From: Roseimaritima multifibrata
Lineage (GTDB): Bacteria; Planctomycetota; Planctomycetia; Pirellulales; Pirellulaceae
Direction: 5' to 3'
Length of the DNA: 64,000 bases
NCBI RefSeq assembly: GCF_007741495.1
Contig: NZ_CP036262.1
Coordinates: 6,510,001-6,574,000, forward strand
The position numbers were made by a program, and so were the translations under genes. Positions 28,701 through 37,693 of the stretch are shown here, in pieces (the first letter of the stretch is position 1; every line of letters starts with the position of its first letter). The notes beneath the pieces are model-generated. The model searched no databases and was not told the origin of the DNA. It saw nothing but the letters and a program-made list of their open reading frames with translations.

Positions 28701-28738
28701 AAACGAAAAAAGCCGCTGCAGAAAACCTGCAGCGGCTT
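28701..28738 (-). terminator. Intrinsic terminator of the TIGR03000 gene
   Basis: AGCCGCTGCAG (28711-28721) pairs perfectly with CTGCAGCGGCT (28727-28737) across a 5-nt loop. On the minus strand it is followed by TTTTTTCGTTT. It lies about 45 bp after the stop codon at 28782. Confidence 0.9.
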
Positions 28739-28781
28739 CGTTTCGTTAAACACCTTTTATAAAGATGCTTGGACTTTTGCT

Positions 28782-30089
28782 TTAACGGGATGCCAAAGTG
28801 AGGTCCGCTTCGTTGTCAAAATCGAAGACCAACTTGCGTTCACTTCCTGCTTCCAAACGCAGAACTTGCGTTTGAGTAACTTCGCGGCCGTCACGGACGA
28901 TCGTTGCAGTCACTTCATAACCTTCCCAAACCTGCCCCTTGGTCAACTGCTTGGTCCGGTAAACACGTTCTTCGCCGGTTGCTTTGGTGGAATTGCCAGC
29001 CAACACGACCTGTGCGTCTTCAGGAACCAAAACCACCAAAGCGGTTTCGACCTTGTCGGAGACAGGTGCGCTGAAGACCAATCGCTCGGTATCACCAGCA
29101 CGCAGGCTCAAGGTTTGTGTCTGCTGCTGAGGAGCACCATCAACCACGGTCTCGACGACGATGTCATAGGTGTAGGTGAATCCTTCCTTCAATCCACGTG
29201 ACATGAACTGACGGATTGGGCCTTCGCTGCTGGTCAGATGACCGTTAACGGTTACGCGAGCGTCCGCGGCAACTGCCAAAGTGATCAAAGCTGCATCCTG
29301 CTGAATGCGTGCTTCGGCTGGAACCGCTTCTTTGACGGCTTCCTTAGCAGGAGCCGGTGATGGTGCGGCGTCGACTGCTGGAGCAGCGTCTCCGCCTTCA
29401 ATGACGGTACCCTGTGGATGCGATTCGATGACCGTACCTTCCGAGTAATCGCCGTATACCGGAGTACCAACGCTTTGCGATTCGTACTGTACCTGTGGAA
29501 CAGAATAACCGTAGCTGCTGGAGGAATACCCGCTAGAGGCGTATCCGCTGGAACCGTTGCTGCTGTAGCTAGGAACCGAATAACGAACGGTTCCGCTGCT
29601 GCCGCTGCTGCCACTGCTGCCGTGACTTGCATACGAACGGCGATAGCTGGCTTGTCCGCTGCTGTTGTAACTAGCGTATCCGCTGCTGCTATAGCTGGAG
29701 TACCCGCTGCTACCATGACTGGAATAGCCGCTGCTGCCGTGGCTGCGACGAGCGATGTGACGCGCCCGTTTCGCTGCGATGTGCGAGTGAACGGCGGTAT
29801 GGATCCGCGAAAGCAAACCGGGACCACCCGAGCATCCGCCACTGCTACCGTAGGAGCCGCCGCTGCTGCCATAAGAGCCGCCGCTGCTACCATAAGATCC
29901 GCCGCTGCTGCCGTAAGATCCGCCGCTGCTGCCGTAAGATCCAACGCTGTACGAAGCGTAGCCGCTGCTGGCACCGCCAGAAGATGCCCCGTATCCACCG
30001 CGATGAACTCCCCAACCTGCATCTGCAGGCGAGCTCATCAAACCTGCCAGCAAAACTGTCGCTGGCACCATCATTCGAATTCGTTTCAT
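28782..30089 (-). CDS. Exported Ser/Gly/Tyr-rich protein with two TIGR03000 domains
   Basis: 435 residues from ATG 30089 (MKRIRMMVPATVLLAGLMSSPADAG, a signal peptide; AGGA lies about 11 nt upstream). A longer frame from 30194 adds 35 residues without such a signal. Residues about 28-230 are low complexity: five YGSSGGS repeats, then GSSGYSS and SYASHGSSG blocks, with one basic stretch (HSHIAAKRARHIARRSHGS). The C-terminal half holds two copies of the planctomycete TIGR03000 domain: ITLAVAADARVTVNGHLTSSEGPIRQFMSRGL and VVLVPEDAQVVLAGNSTKATGEERVYRTKQL. Function unknown; probably a surface or matrix protein. It ends at a strong terminator. Confidence 0.88.
   Translation of the reverse strand: MKRIRMMVPATVLLAGLMSSPADAGWGVHRGGYGASSGGASSGYASYSVGSYGSSGGSYGSSGGSYGSSGGSYGSSGGSYGSSGGCSGGPGLLSRIHTAVHSHIAAKRARHIARRSHGSSGYSSHGSSGYSSYSSSGYASYNSSGQASYRRSYASHGSSGSSGSSGTVRYSVPSYSSNGSSGYASSGYSSSSYGYSVPQVQYESQSVGTPVYGDYSEGTVIESHPQGTVIEGGDAAPAVDAAPSPAPAKEAVKEAVPAEARIQQDAALITLAVAADARVTVNGHLTSSEGPIRQFMSRGLKEGFTYTYDIVVETVVDGAPQQQTQTLSLRAGDTERLVFSAPVSDKVETALVVLVPEDAQVVLAGNSTKATGEERVYRTKQLTKGQVWEGYEVTATIVRDGREVTQTQVLRLEAGSERKLVFDFDNEADLTLASR
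29520..30010. repeat. In-gene Ser/Gly codon repeats
   Basis: Repeats of a 21-bp unit encoding SYGSSGG (about 29850-29945) and several related GSSGYSS units. They encode the low-complexity half of the TIGR03000 protein and make long spurious frames on both strands. Confidence 0.85.
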
Positions 30090-30371
30090 CTGTTTTGTCG
30101 TCCTTTGTGCTTTGCTTGGCCAATTACCTGCGATCCCGCCCATCGGGATAATCCTAGCGGCGGTATTTGCAGCCCCATCTAGAATAGCCTTCAAACTGGG
30201 GGATTCAAGAAGATGGCGCCGTTTTTAGGGAATACAGAAGAACAAGCCAGTATTACGATTCCAATACTGATAGTGGTTCCGTAAAAACCGACGGCAACGA
30301 CCGCACAGCGCGGCGCTGTCCCGACCCAAAATCGCGACGAATTAGTCTTGCGATCTCATTTCAAATCTTGG

Positions 30372-30535
30372 CTTGATGCCAGCGAGGGACGTGAAATCGA
30401 TTCGTGACCTCCTGTCGGTCTGCCCACGCGCTGGCGAGCATAGCGACGGGACTGCCGCAACTACCGTCGCAAGAGGGTGGCCCCCGCTCGGAAACCGTCA
30501 CCTATTGATTTCACGTCCCAGTCGCTCGAATCAAG
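30372..30535. repeat. Palindromic intergenic element E1 (MITE/REP-like)
   Basis: A 164-bp element with near-perfect terminal inverted repeats. The left arm (30372-30409) starts CTTGAT, contains GGGACGTGAAATC and ends GTGACC. The reverse complement of the right arm (30497-30535) has the same blocks in the same order, with about four mismatches and a 2-nt gap. The interior has CCCACGCGCTGGCGAGC and ACTACCGTCGC blocks, which recur near 33.8 and 46.7 kb. The element fills most of the 451-bp gap 30090-30540, in which I see no gene. Confidence 0.8.
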
Positions 30536-30540
30536 CCGCT

Positions 30541-31818
30541 TTAATCAACTTTTTTAAAGCCGATATCGTCGAAGTCAGCGACTCCGGTTGCTCCGAACAA
30601 TCCAATCCGCAGGATCGCTTCGCGGCTTTGAGGTGGGACACGAATCAAGCGGCTTTCCGATTTCCAGCCTCGGGTTCCGCGGAACGGCCCCAACCAAAAA
30701 GTGCCCCGTTCACGACGCAGTTCGTCGTAAAAGGTAATGGCAACAATCGGCAGACGGTCACTTCCTTCCGCGCCGACCACCGCGCGGGTTCGGACACGCC
30801 CCGACAACCGGGCCATCGTTACTTCGCGACCATCGATCGCCAATCCCTGCAATAGATGGGAATCGAGTCCTGGCGTTTCGTTCTCGAAACGGATATACGA
30901 GCCATCGCTCTCTCCAGCGGTCGACGCACTTGACCCCGAAACGATATCGGTTTCAGCGGGTACCTGATGGACCTGGCGACCGTAGTACCAGCCAGGAATA
31001 TGGATCGAAGAGTCGCCGGACTGGCTGAAATCGCCGTTGATGACTTTAGGGTTGGACGGGTCAGGCTTTTGCTGCCGACCATCTTCGGCTTCGCCAGTCA
31101 TTGGAACAAACAACGTAGGACGGAGCGGCTGCCGCTCCAGTTTCCCGTCCTTTTTGATCATCCGATAAAGAGTCTGCTGATAACGCTCGCCGACGGGGAT
31201 GATCATCTGGCCCCCTTCGCGCAACTGATCGACCAACGGCTGGGGGATCGATTCGGGAGAGCAGGTCACGATGATTTTGTCGAACGGAGCCGCTTCGGGC
31301 CAGCCTAAAAAACCATCGCCAACGCGAGCCGAAACGTTCTCGTAACCCAGTCGCTCCAGAACCTCTTTCGCCTTCTTACCCAACGGGCGGACAATTTCGA
31401 TGGTATAGACGTGTTCTACCAACGGACTGAGGACCGCCGCTTGATATCCGCTGCCGGTCCCGATTTCCAAAACTTTGTCGGTCGGCTGTGGATCAAGGGC
31501 CTCGGTCATCAAAGCCACAATAAACGGACTGCTGATCGTTTGAGCGTCTCCGATCGGCAGCGCCATATCGAAATAGGCTTTGCTGCGCTGCGAAGTGGGA
31601 ACAAATTCATGCCGAGGCGTTTCAGCGATGGAACGCAGGACCCGCGTATCGGTAACCCCCGCGGTCTGAATTCGAGTCTCAACCAGCTGTTGCCTAGCTT
31701 TCTGGAATGGATCTTCCGCCACCGCAGTACCAACTTGAATAAACGGGACAAGAAACCCAACCGAAAACACCGCAGCCAACAGAGCAGGATGAAATGAGAA
31801 TCCGAATCGTGTCGACAT
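30541..31818 (-). CDS. Exported protein-L-isoaspartate O-methyltransferase with C-terminal jelly-roll-like domain
   Basis: 425 residues from ATG 31818 (MSTRFGFSFHPALLAAVFSVGF), a signal peptide followed by AVAEDPF. Residues about 35-235 are a complete PCMT: RIQTAGVTDTRVLRSIAETPRHEFVP, LPIGDAQTISSPFIVALMTE, SAM motif VLEIGTGSGYQAAVLSPL, and post-motif VGDGFLGWPEAAPFDKIIVTCSPESIPQPL. A second domain of ~155 residues starts VINGDFSQSG and ends AILRIGLFGATGVADFDDIGF, resembling CBM4/9-type jelly rolls. PCMT repairs isoaspartyl residues using SAM, a cytosolic cofactor, so export is puzzling. Upstream ATG 31842 would add 8 residues. Confidence 0.87.
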   Translation of the reverse strand: MSTRFGFSFHPALLAAVFSVGFLVPFIQVGTAVAEDPFQKARQQLVETRIQTAGVTDTRVLRSIAETPRHEFVPTSQRSKAYFDMALPIGDAQTISSPFIVALMTEALDPQPTDKVLEIGTGSGYQAAVLSPLVEHVYTIEIVRPLGKKAKEVLERLGYENVSARVGDGFLGWPEAAPFDKIIVTCSPESIPQPLVDQLREGGQMIIPVGERYQQTLYRMIKKDGKLERQPLRPTLFVPMTGEAEDGRQQKPDPSNPKVINGDFSQSGDSSIHIPGWYYGRQVHQVPAETDIVSGSSASTAGESDGSYIRFENETPGLDSHLLQGLAIDGREVTMARLSGRVRTRAVVGAEGSDRLPIVAITFYDELRRERGTFWLGPFRGTRGWKSESRLIRVPPQSREAILRIGLFGATGVADFDDIGFKKVD

Positions 31819-32179
31819 CGACAACTCCCGCGAAAAGATCAAAGGACGACGACATCAGCAGACAACCTACTGACTTCCTTATGTTTAGGATAACCCTAGG
31901 ATGCAAGCGGGCAGAAAAGAACTTTCATCCAAAGGCCCCCGCCCCAACCGTGGGAACGACCTGACCCGTTGTACCGATTCTAGCGATTAAACCAATTGAA
32001 CAAACATCCAGCGTCTCAAACATCCAGCGACCCGAGCCGAAAACGAAAAAGACGTGCGGCAGAACATGGTCCGCCGTCCGGCGACGGCAGCGACATTGAA
32101 AGGGAGGCCGCGGCGTTGACCGGGCCATTCGATCCTCAGCCGCGCACTCACGTGCGCGGCTGTAGATTCGGTCCGTTCG
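31819..32179. other. Intergenic region without a gene
   Basis: 361 bp between the methyltransferase start and the esterase stop. It contains a short direct repeat (AACATCCAGCG twice at 32003-32030) and a perfect 11-bp hairpin next to the esterase stop. I see no credible coding sequence or tRNA. Confidence 0.6.
32137..32162 (-). terminator. GC-rich hairpin after the esterase gene
   Basis: CAGCCGCGCAC (32137-32147) pairs perfectly with GTGCGCGGCTG (32152-32162), loop TCAC. It lies 17 bp downstream of the esterase stop. It lacks a T tract, so it may be a transcript-stabilising 3' hairpin or a rho-type end. Confidence 0.55.
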
Positions 32180-33706
32180 CTAACGAGCGTCTTTGGTGAT
32201 GCCCGGCCAATCATCGGTGCGGAACGGAGTCAAAGGAAGATCGTCTTTGTTATACAAGTTGACGACCGGGTTTTCGGCCCATGCGTAGCGCACGGCAACC
32301 GGTTCCGCAACTTCACCGCTGGAAACGGCGATCCGTCCGTCTGGCAAAATCTCGGCGTCGGCCCAGACAAATTTGCGGTCTTCACCCGCGATTGAAAAAC
32401 CTCGCAGTTCGTTAACATCAAACGGACGCCAGCCAGCTCCAACCTTATCAAAGGTCAGCACGATCTGATTGCCTTCTTTTTCCATCGATGCATATCGAGG
32501 GCTTTGGTAATCCATGTCCAAACCATACTCGTTGGCCAATGCCCAACGTGCCAAGCGGCCTCCGACAATCTGCTTGTTCCGCGGATGGATGTCCTTCGCT
32601 TCACCTTTATCAATGATCACGGCTTCACCGGTGTTCGGCAATTTGTCCATGGTCATCGTTTGGGCTTCACGAAGTTCCGCCCAACTGCTGTCGCCAGGTT
32701 CGGCGACTTCAGGACGGAAATCGGCTAGCTGAACCCAGTAGAAAGGAAAATCGCCCTGTCCCCAATCGGACCGCCACTGCGAAATCATCAGAGGGAAAAG
32801 GTCACGGTACTGATAGGCACGGCCAGCATTCGATTCGCCTTGATACCAGATTGCCCCACGGATTCCGTATCCGATGTGAGACTTCAGCACTCCGTTATAG
32901 ATATTGCCTGGGTTCTGATTGCCCGGCAGAGCCCGTTTTAGATTGGTCAGGTGCTTCTCTTCGGCGTCGCTGCGATCGGTTTTCGCTTGCAGCGTCTTCG
33001 CCTGTTCTTCCATCGACTCCCAACGCTTTAGCATCGGGCCGTACATTTCAGGATTCTTGGCCAGGGTTTCGCGAGGCACCCAAGCTTCCGCAGCCGATCC
33101 GCCCCAGGCGTTGTTAACCAAGCCAATGGGAATTCCCAGCGTCTGATACAACTGACGCCCGAAGAAATAGCCAACAGCGGAGAAACTGCCGACGGTATCG
33201 GGTGAGCAAACCATCCAGTGATGAGCATCATGAGACCAAACAGCCTCTTGAGTCCCAACGCGTGGATAATTGATCATGCGAATCTGCGGGTAATTGGCGG
33301 CTGCCTTTTCCAGATCAAAATCATTGGAATTACCGACATTCCACTGCATGTTGGACTGGCCACTACAAATCCAGACTTCGCCAACCAGAATGTCTTTGAC
33401 CGTTACGGTGTTTTTACCTTGAACCGCCAGCTCAAGCGGTTCTCCGACTTTCATCGGGTCAAGGGTGACTTGCCAATTCCCTTCGGCGTCGGCGGTCGCC
33501 GCGTGCGACTGGCCACCAATCTTGACGGTCACCTGTTCGCCACTATCGGCTCGGCCCCAAACGCGATTCGGCTGATCACGCTGCAAAACCATGTGGTCCG
33601 AAAAAATATTTGGAAGCCGAACATCTGCGACGGCGTCCGAAACGACAGAGCAAGCCGCCGCAGCAGCCAGCAATAAAGAAGCAGAAAAACGCAACACTTT
33701 AGGCAT
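32180..33706 (-). CDS. Sialate O-acetylesterase family exported protein
   Basis: 508 residues from ATG 33706 (MPKVLRFSASLLLAAAAACSVV), preceded by GAGG at 9 nt. A signal peptide ends near DAVADVRLPNIFSDHMVLQRDQP, the classic start of SASA proteins. Catalytic elements: CSGQSNM (nucleophile Ser), WYQGESNAG (oxyanion/substrate loop) and KDIHPRNK (Asp-His). The C-terminal ~90 residues are a beta domain. The family removes acetyl groups from sialic acids or plant/algal polysaccharides such as xylan. It is exported, so it should act on environmental glycans. Upstream it faces the two-component pair. Confidence 0.92.
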   Translation of the reverse strand: MPKVLRFSASLLLAAAAACSVVSDAVADVRLPNIFSDHMVLQRDQPNRVWGRADSGEQVTVKIGGQSHAATADAEGNWQVTLDPMKVGEPLELAVQGKNTVTVKDILVGEVWICSGQSNMQWNVGNSNDFDLEKAAANYPQIRMINYPRVGTQEAVWSHDAHHWMVCSPDTVGSFSAVGYFFGRQLYQTLGIPIGLVNNAWGGSAAEAWVPRETLAKNPEMYGPMLKRWESMEEQAKTLQAKTDRSDAEEKHLTNLKRALPGNQNPGNIYNGVLKSHIGYGIRGAIWYQGESNAGRAYQYRDLFPLMISQWRSDWGQGDFPFYWVQLADFRPEVAEPGDSSWAELREAQTMTMDKLPNTGEAVIIDKGEAKDIHPRNKQIVGGRLARWALANEYGLDMDYQSPRYASMEKEGNQIVLTFDKVGAGWRPFDVNELRGFSIAGEDRKFVWADAEILPDGRIAVSSGEVAEPVAVRYAWAENPVVNLYNKDDLPLTPFRTDDWPGITKDAR

Positions 33707-34134
33707 GGTGGGAACCTCAGGGGGGAGAAACAGAAATATTTGAAGTCCCACAGCATACTCTTTCCAATCTCAGAAAGGGGCCTTGGAAGCAACAATCCTG
33801 CAGTGCTCGCCCCTCTTTTTCGGGCGTGAAATGCATTCGTGACGAATTATCCACGCTCTGGCCGCCACTGCCGTAGCTACCGTCGCCAGACGGTAATTCC
33901 TGCTCCATCAATTGTTCCAACGGCACCAGACGCGTCGCTGACCAGCCACCACCACTCGGAAACTTAACCAACGGGATCAAAGCCCGTTGGCAGCCAAGAT
34001 TGGTCTTGCAATTTTTACAAAAGGATTGCTAGAGTCGCTGAGCGGACTGGGGCACCGTCAGAACACGCCCCACGAAAAAACCAAAACTCTGGCACTTCGT
34101 CCGGGGATTCCACCTACAGCAGGGAGGCTCACAG
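33707..34134. other. Intergenic region with repeat fragment E2
   Basis: 428 bp between the divergent esterase and histidine kinase genes. It holds repeat E2 (33821-33895) and presumably both promoters. No coding sequence is supported. AGGGAGG at 34120-34126 is the kinase ribosome-binding site. Confidence 0.6.
33821..33895. repeat. Dispersed repeat fragment E2
   Basis: CGGGCGTGAAATGCATTCGTGAC, then CCACGCTCTGG and GCTACCGTCGCCAGACGG blocks align in order with the left half of element E1 at 30.4 kb, but the right inverted arm is missing. It looks like a truncated copy of E1. Confidence 0.65.
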
Positions 34135-35757
34135 GTGTTAGCTCGCTCACCCATTCGAACCAAACTGCTACTGGCGTTGGCGATCCTCACGGCGATCATC
34201 AGCACGCTCGCTTTCAGTGGATTCTGGGGGCTTTACCGCTATCGCAGCCTTGCCAACAACATCAACCATCGCGCCGCGGAGATCCCTCAGATCAACGCCT
34301 TGCTGCGTTCCGTAGAAACAATGCGAGACAGTTGCCGAAGGATTGAGGACGATAGTTTCAACTCGTTTAAAATCGGGCCTGATCCGATTTTATCCGAATC
34401 GATCCAACGGAGCGAAAGCGATCGCTTTGACGATGCCTTGCAAGAATTCGGGTCGGTCCTCGCACGCTACCAAGTCTCCTTGGCAGCCTCCTCATCGGAA
34501 GACAACCTCTTTCTTGATCCAGAACAACAACAGCGGTTGCTAAACCGAATCGACAAAGCACTGCAATGTGTCCGCAGCACCCAACGCCGCCAGCTGCATG
34601 ATTTGGAGGCGATTGAATTCGCAACCCTGCAGCTGGACCTGGATGCCCTTGCCGATTACACGCAACAGTTGCCATCGATGCTGCAGCGCCGAATGGCGGG
34701 CGTCCGCGACCAAGTCCGCGGCCAATACCGAACCTGGATCACGCTTGCGTGGTCTTGCACGGTCCTTGCGCTGGTAATGCTGGGAGTCCTCCTGTGGCTG
34801 TTCAAAACCCTGATCATGCAACCTTTTCAGAACCTGCTGGAGGGCTGCCGCTTGGTCGCCTGCGGGCATTTCGATCACACCATCGAACTCGGCACCGGAG
34901 ACGAATTGGACGAACTGGGCCAGGCAATGAACGGGATGACCGAACGTTTCCGCAGCACTCGAGACGGCCTGAACAGCCAAGTCCGTCAACGCACCCGCGA
35001 AGTGATCCAGCGCGAACAGTTGGCCAGTGTGGGCTTTTTGGCAGCCGGGGTCGCCCACGAAATCAACAATCCACTCGCCTCCATTGCCTGGAGTGCCGAA
35101 GCCCTTGAATCACGTCTTCACGATGTGCTGCACAGCACGACCGATGAATGCACGATCATGCGTGAAGAGGCCGAAGCCCTCAAGAAGAACCTGACCCGAA
35201 TTCAGGACGAAGCCTTTCGCTGCAAAGGGATTACCGAACGTTTGCTTGACTTCAGCCGCATGAGCAATGTCACGGTCGCGCCGACCGACCTGGGCGAACT
35301 GGTCAGCGAAGTCGTTTCGATGGTCGGCACGCTTGGGCAGTACCGCTGCAAAAGCATCCGCATTGAATGCCCAGAAACCGTCATCGCTGAAATCAACGCT
35401 CAGGAAATCCGTCAAGTGATCCTGAACCTCTTAACCAACGCGTTGGAATCGGTTCCCAGTGATGGACTGGTCATCGCCAAAGTGGAAGCGACAAACAGCC
35501 AGGCTTCCGTTAGCGTCACGGACAACGGCTGCGGCATGAGCGACGAGGTTTGCGAAAACCTTTTCGAACCCTTCTTTACCCGTCGCCAAGATGGCCGCGG
35601 AACCGGGCTCGGCCTCAGCATTACTCACCGCATCATCAGCAAACATGGCGGCGTGATCACCGCTCACAGTGACGGCGAAGGTCACGGATCACGTTTGGAA
35701 TTCAGCTTGCCTATCAACACTATGGAGCCCAATCATGTCGCGTCTCAAGTCGCCTAA
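34135..35757 (+). CDS. Sensor histidine kinase (NtrB-like)
   Basis: 540 residues from a GTG with a strong GGGAGG 8 nt upstream. Transmembrane helices at about 9-30 and 202-225 flank a ~170-residue helical sensor region; a HAMP domain follows (FKTLIMQPFQNLLEGCRLVACGHFDHTI). The phosphoacceptor is His308 in GVAHEINNPLAS, then N box NLLTNALESV, G1 DNGCGMSDEV, F box FEPFFTRR and G2 GRGTGLGLSI. An inner-membrane kinase of the HisKA/NtrB class. It is paired with a sigma-54 activator that overlaps its 3' end; the signal is unknown. Confidence 0.93.
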   Translation: MLARSPIRTKLLLALAILTAIISTLAFSGFWGLYRYRSLANNINHRAAEIPQINALLRSVETMRDSCRRIEDDSFNSFKIGPDPILSESIQRSESDRFDDALQEFGSVLARYQVSLAASSSEDNLFLDPEQQQRLLNRIDKALQCVRSTQRRQLHDLEAIEFATLQLDLDALADYTQQLPSMLQRRMAGVRDQVRGQYRTWITLAWSCTVLALVMLGVLLWLFKTLIMQPFQNLLEGCRLVACGHFDHTIELGTGDELDELGQAMNGMTERFRSTRDGLNSQVRQRTREVIQREQLASVGFLAAGVAHEINNPLASIAWSAEALESRLHDVLHSTTDECTIMREEAEALKKNLTRIQDEAFRCKGITERLLDFSRMSNVTVAPTDLGELVSEVVSMVGTLGQYRCKSIRIECPETVIAEINAQEIRQVILNLLTNALESVPSDGLVIAKVEATNSQASVSVTDNGCGMSDEVCENLFEPFFTRRQDGRGTGLGLSITHRIISKHGGVITAHSDGEGHGSRLEFSLPINTMEPNHVASQVA

Positions 35758-37123
35758 AGAAACTGCCAAGATGCGGGTCTTGTTCGCTGATGATGAAGAC
35801 AACTTGCAGGAGTTGATTCGCAGCGAAGTCCCTCGCATGGGATACAGTGTGACGGTCTGCCCCGATGGGTTAACCGCGGTCGCCGCAATGGAAAAAGAGG
35901 CCTTCGATTGCTTGATCGTCGACCTCCAGATGCCCGGCTTTACCGGTATCCAGGTGATCGAACGCGCGGCAGAACTTCAGCCCGACATGGATACGGTCAT
36001 CATGACCGGAAACCCAAGCGAAAAAACAGCGATCGAAGCGATCCAGTTGCAGGTCTTCGACTACGTCATGAAACCTTGCCGGTTGGCCGATATCGCTGGC
36101 TTGCTGGGACGGGTTTGGGAACGCCGCCAAAACCGCCGGCAGGTAGCCGCTTTGGAACATCGCGTCCGCCGAGCCGAAGGGGAAACAAAACTGATCGGGG
36201 ACCATCCGACCATGCACGAAGCAACCCGCTTGATTGAACGGGTCGCCGCCACCGACAGCACGATCCTGATTCGCGGAGAAACAGGAACGGGCAAAGAACT
36301 GGTCGCCCGCTCACTGCATGAAAAAAGCGATCGGTCCGACCAACCGTTTGTCGCGATCAACTGCGGGGCCCTGCCCGAAAACCTGATCGAAAGCGAACTG
36401 TTCGGACACAACAAAGGAGCCTTTACCGGCGCCGACGCAGCCCGTGCGGGGCTGTTTGAAATGGCCGATGGTGGAACCCTGTTCCTCGATGAAATCGGTG
36501 AACTGCCTCTTTCCATGCAGGCCAAACTTCTGCGAGTCCTGGAAACAGGGGACATCCGCCGAGTGGGCGATAACGAAACGAAGAACATCGACGTCCGCGT
36601 GGTCTGTGCGACGCACCGCGACCTAGAACAAATGGTGCATGAAGGAACCTTTCGTGAAGACCTGATGTTTCGCATCAACACTTTCGAAGTCCAAGTCCCC
36701 GCGCTGCGTGAACGTATGAGCGACCTGCCGCTACTGGCCAATCACTTACTGGCCAGATTTCGACCGGACATGAAACCGGACATGAAAGACGCGTTCGCGC
36801 CGGAAACGCTGAAACTGCTCGCCGAACATGTCTGGCCTGGAAACGTTCGGGAACTGGCAAACGTGATTGAACATGCCGCGATCCTCTGCGACGGCCTGCC
36901 GATCCTGCCGGAACACCTGCCTCGCCACTTCAGTTCCAGACAATTAAGAAAAGAGCTTCGCAGCAGCGGCCCGACCAGTTTGCGGGACATGGAAATGCAT
37001 GCGATCGAAGAAGCGTTACAGCGGCACGACGGGAATAAACCTGCAGCAGCCGCCGAACTGGGAATCAGCCTGAAGACGCTGTACAACAAACTGAACGCCG
37101 CCATCGACAGCAAAGCTGGCTAG
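35735..37123 (+). CDS. Sigma-54-dependent response regulator (NtrC family)
   Basis: 462 residues from ATG 35735, preceded by GGAG at 7 nt and overlapping the kinase stop by 23 nt. Receiver domain with acidic pair ADDED, phosphoacceptor Asp63 (IVDLQMPGF) and Lys in YVMKP. The AAA+ domain is intact: Walker A GETGTGKE, GAFTGA loop (HNKGAFTGADAARAGLFE), Walker B LFLDEIGEL and sensor WPGNVREL. C-terminal Fis-type HTH (IEEALQRHDGNKPAAAAELGISLKTLYNKL). It should activate sigma-54 promoters on phosphorylation by the neighbouring kinase. Its target genes are not evident in this window. Confidence 0.95.
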   Translation: MSRLKSPKETAKMRVLFADDEDNLQELIRSEVPRMGYSVTVCPDGLTAVAAMEKEAFDCLIVDLQMPGFTGIQVIERAAELQPDMDTVIMTGNPSEKTAIEAIQLQVFDYVMKPCRLADIAGLLGRVWERRQNRRQVAALEHRVRRAEGETKLIGDHPTMHEATRLIERVAATDSTILIRGETGTGKELVARSLHEKSDRSDQPFVAINCGALPENLIESELFGHNKGAFTGADAARAGLFEMADGGTLFLDEIGELPLSMQAKLLRVLETGDIRRVGDNETKNIDVRVVCATHRDLEQMVHEGTFREDLMFRINTFEVQVPALRERMSDLPLLANHLLARFRPDMKPDMKDAFAPETLKLLAEHVWPGNVRELANVIEHAAILCDGLPILPEHLPRHFSSRQLRKELRSSGPTSLRDMEMHAIEEALQRHDGNKPAAAAELGISLKTLYNKLNAAIDSKAG

Positions 37124-37188
37124 AGGTTCGCCAAGGTTCGTCTGCAGGGCCGCCGGTTAGACGACCTGCAGACGAAAACGCATTACCA

Positions 37189-37608
37189 TTAGATCTCAAT
37201 TTTTAGATCGGTGGTTCCTGCGGCGGGAATTTCGACCGTCAGTCCTGAGGTTTCAGGACTGGCATATTTCGCAGGCAACACCGATTTTTCGGGCTTCATT
37301 GCTGAAAAATTTTCCCGCCCCGGTTCGCCACCCGGATCCTGGACCGGGCGAACAACAAACGCCGTAAACTTGCCGACCATGGCGCCGTCGGCATCTCCGA
37401 CCGTCCCCAGCTGAAAACGCCCCTGTTCATCGGTCAGACCACGAGCGCGACGCTCTTGTCCATCCGCCGGCTGCAGAATCACCTCGTATCCTGCCAAGGG
37501 CTTTTCCTTGTAGACCAAGGTTCCCGAGGCAGGGACCAAACTCAATCCAGGGTCACTGCAACCCAGGCACATCAGTGTCACTCCTAAAATCAACGACATC
37601 CACTTCAT
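37189..37608 (-). CDS. Small lipoprotein with carboxypeptidase-regulatory-like fold
   Basis: 139 residues from ATG 37608 (MKWMSLILGVTLMCLGCSD). The lipobox is MCLGC. The mature domain has the beta pattern SGTLVYKEKPLAGYEVILQP ... RGLTDEQGRFQLGTVGDADGAMVGKF and ends VLPAKYASPETSGLTVEIPAAGTTDLKIEI. This is a transthyretin-like carrier domain common in planctomycetes directly after DUF1559 genes, as here (85 nt downstream). Function unknown. A longer frame (from 37680) adds 24 residues in front of the lipobox. Confidence 0.78.
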   Translation of the reverse strand: MKWMSLILGVTLMCLGCSDPGLSLVPASGTLVYKEKPLAGYEVILQPADGQERRARGLTDEQGRFQLGTVGDADGAMVGKFTAFVVRPVQDPGGEPGRENFSAMKPEKSVLPAKYASPETSGLTVEIPAAGTTDLKIEI

Positions 37609-37693
37609 TGCGATACCACTCTGGCTGTTAGCGATAATTTCATCAAAACATACTGGGGGCAAATACGATCCGTTTGGCAAACCCTATCTTCGC

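Noticed and set aside
33985-34012. Possible sigma-54 promoter (TTGGCAG ... TTGC)
   Set aside because: The spacing between the GG and GC elements is too long for a -24/-12 promoter.
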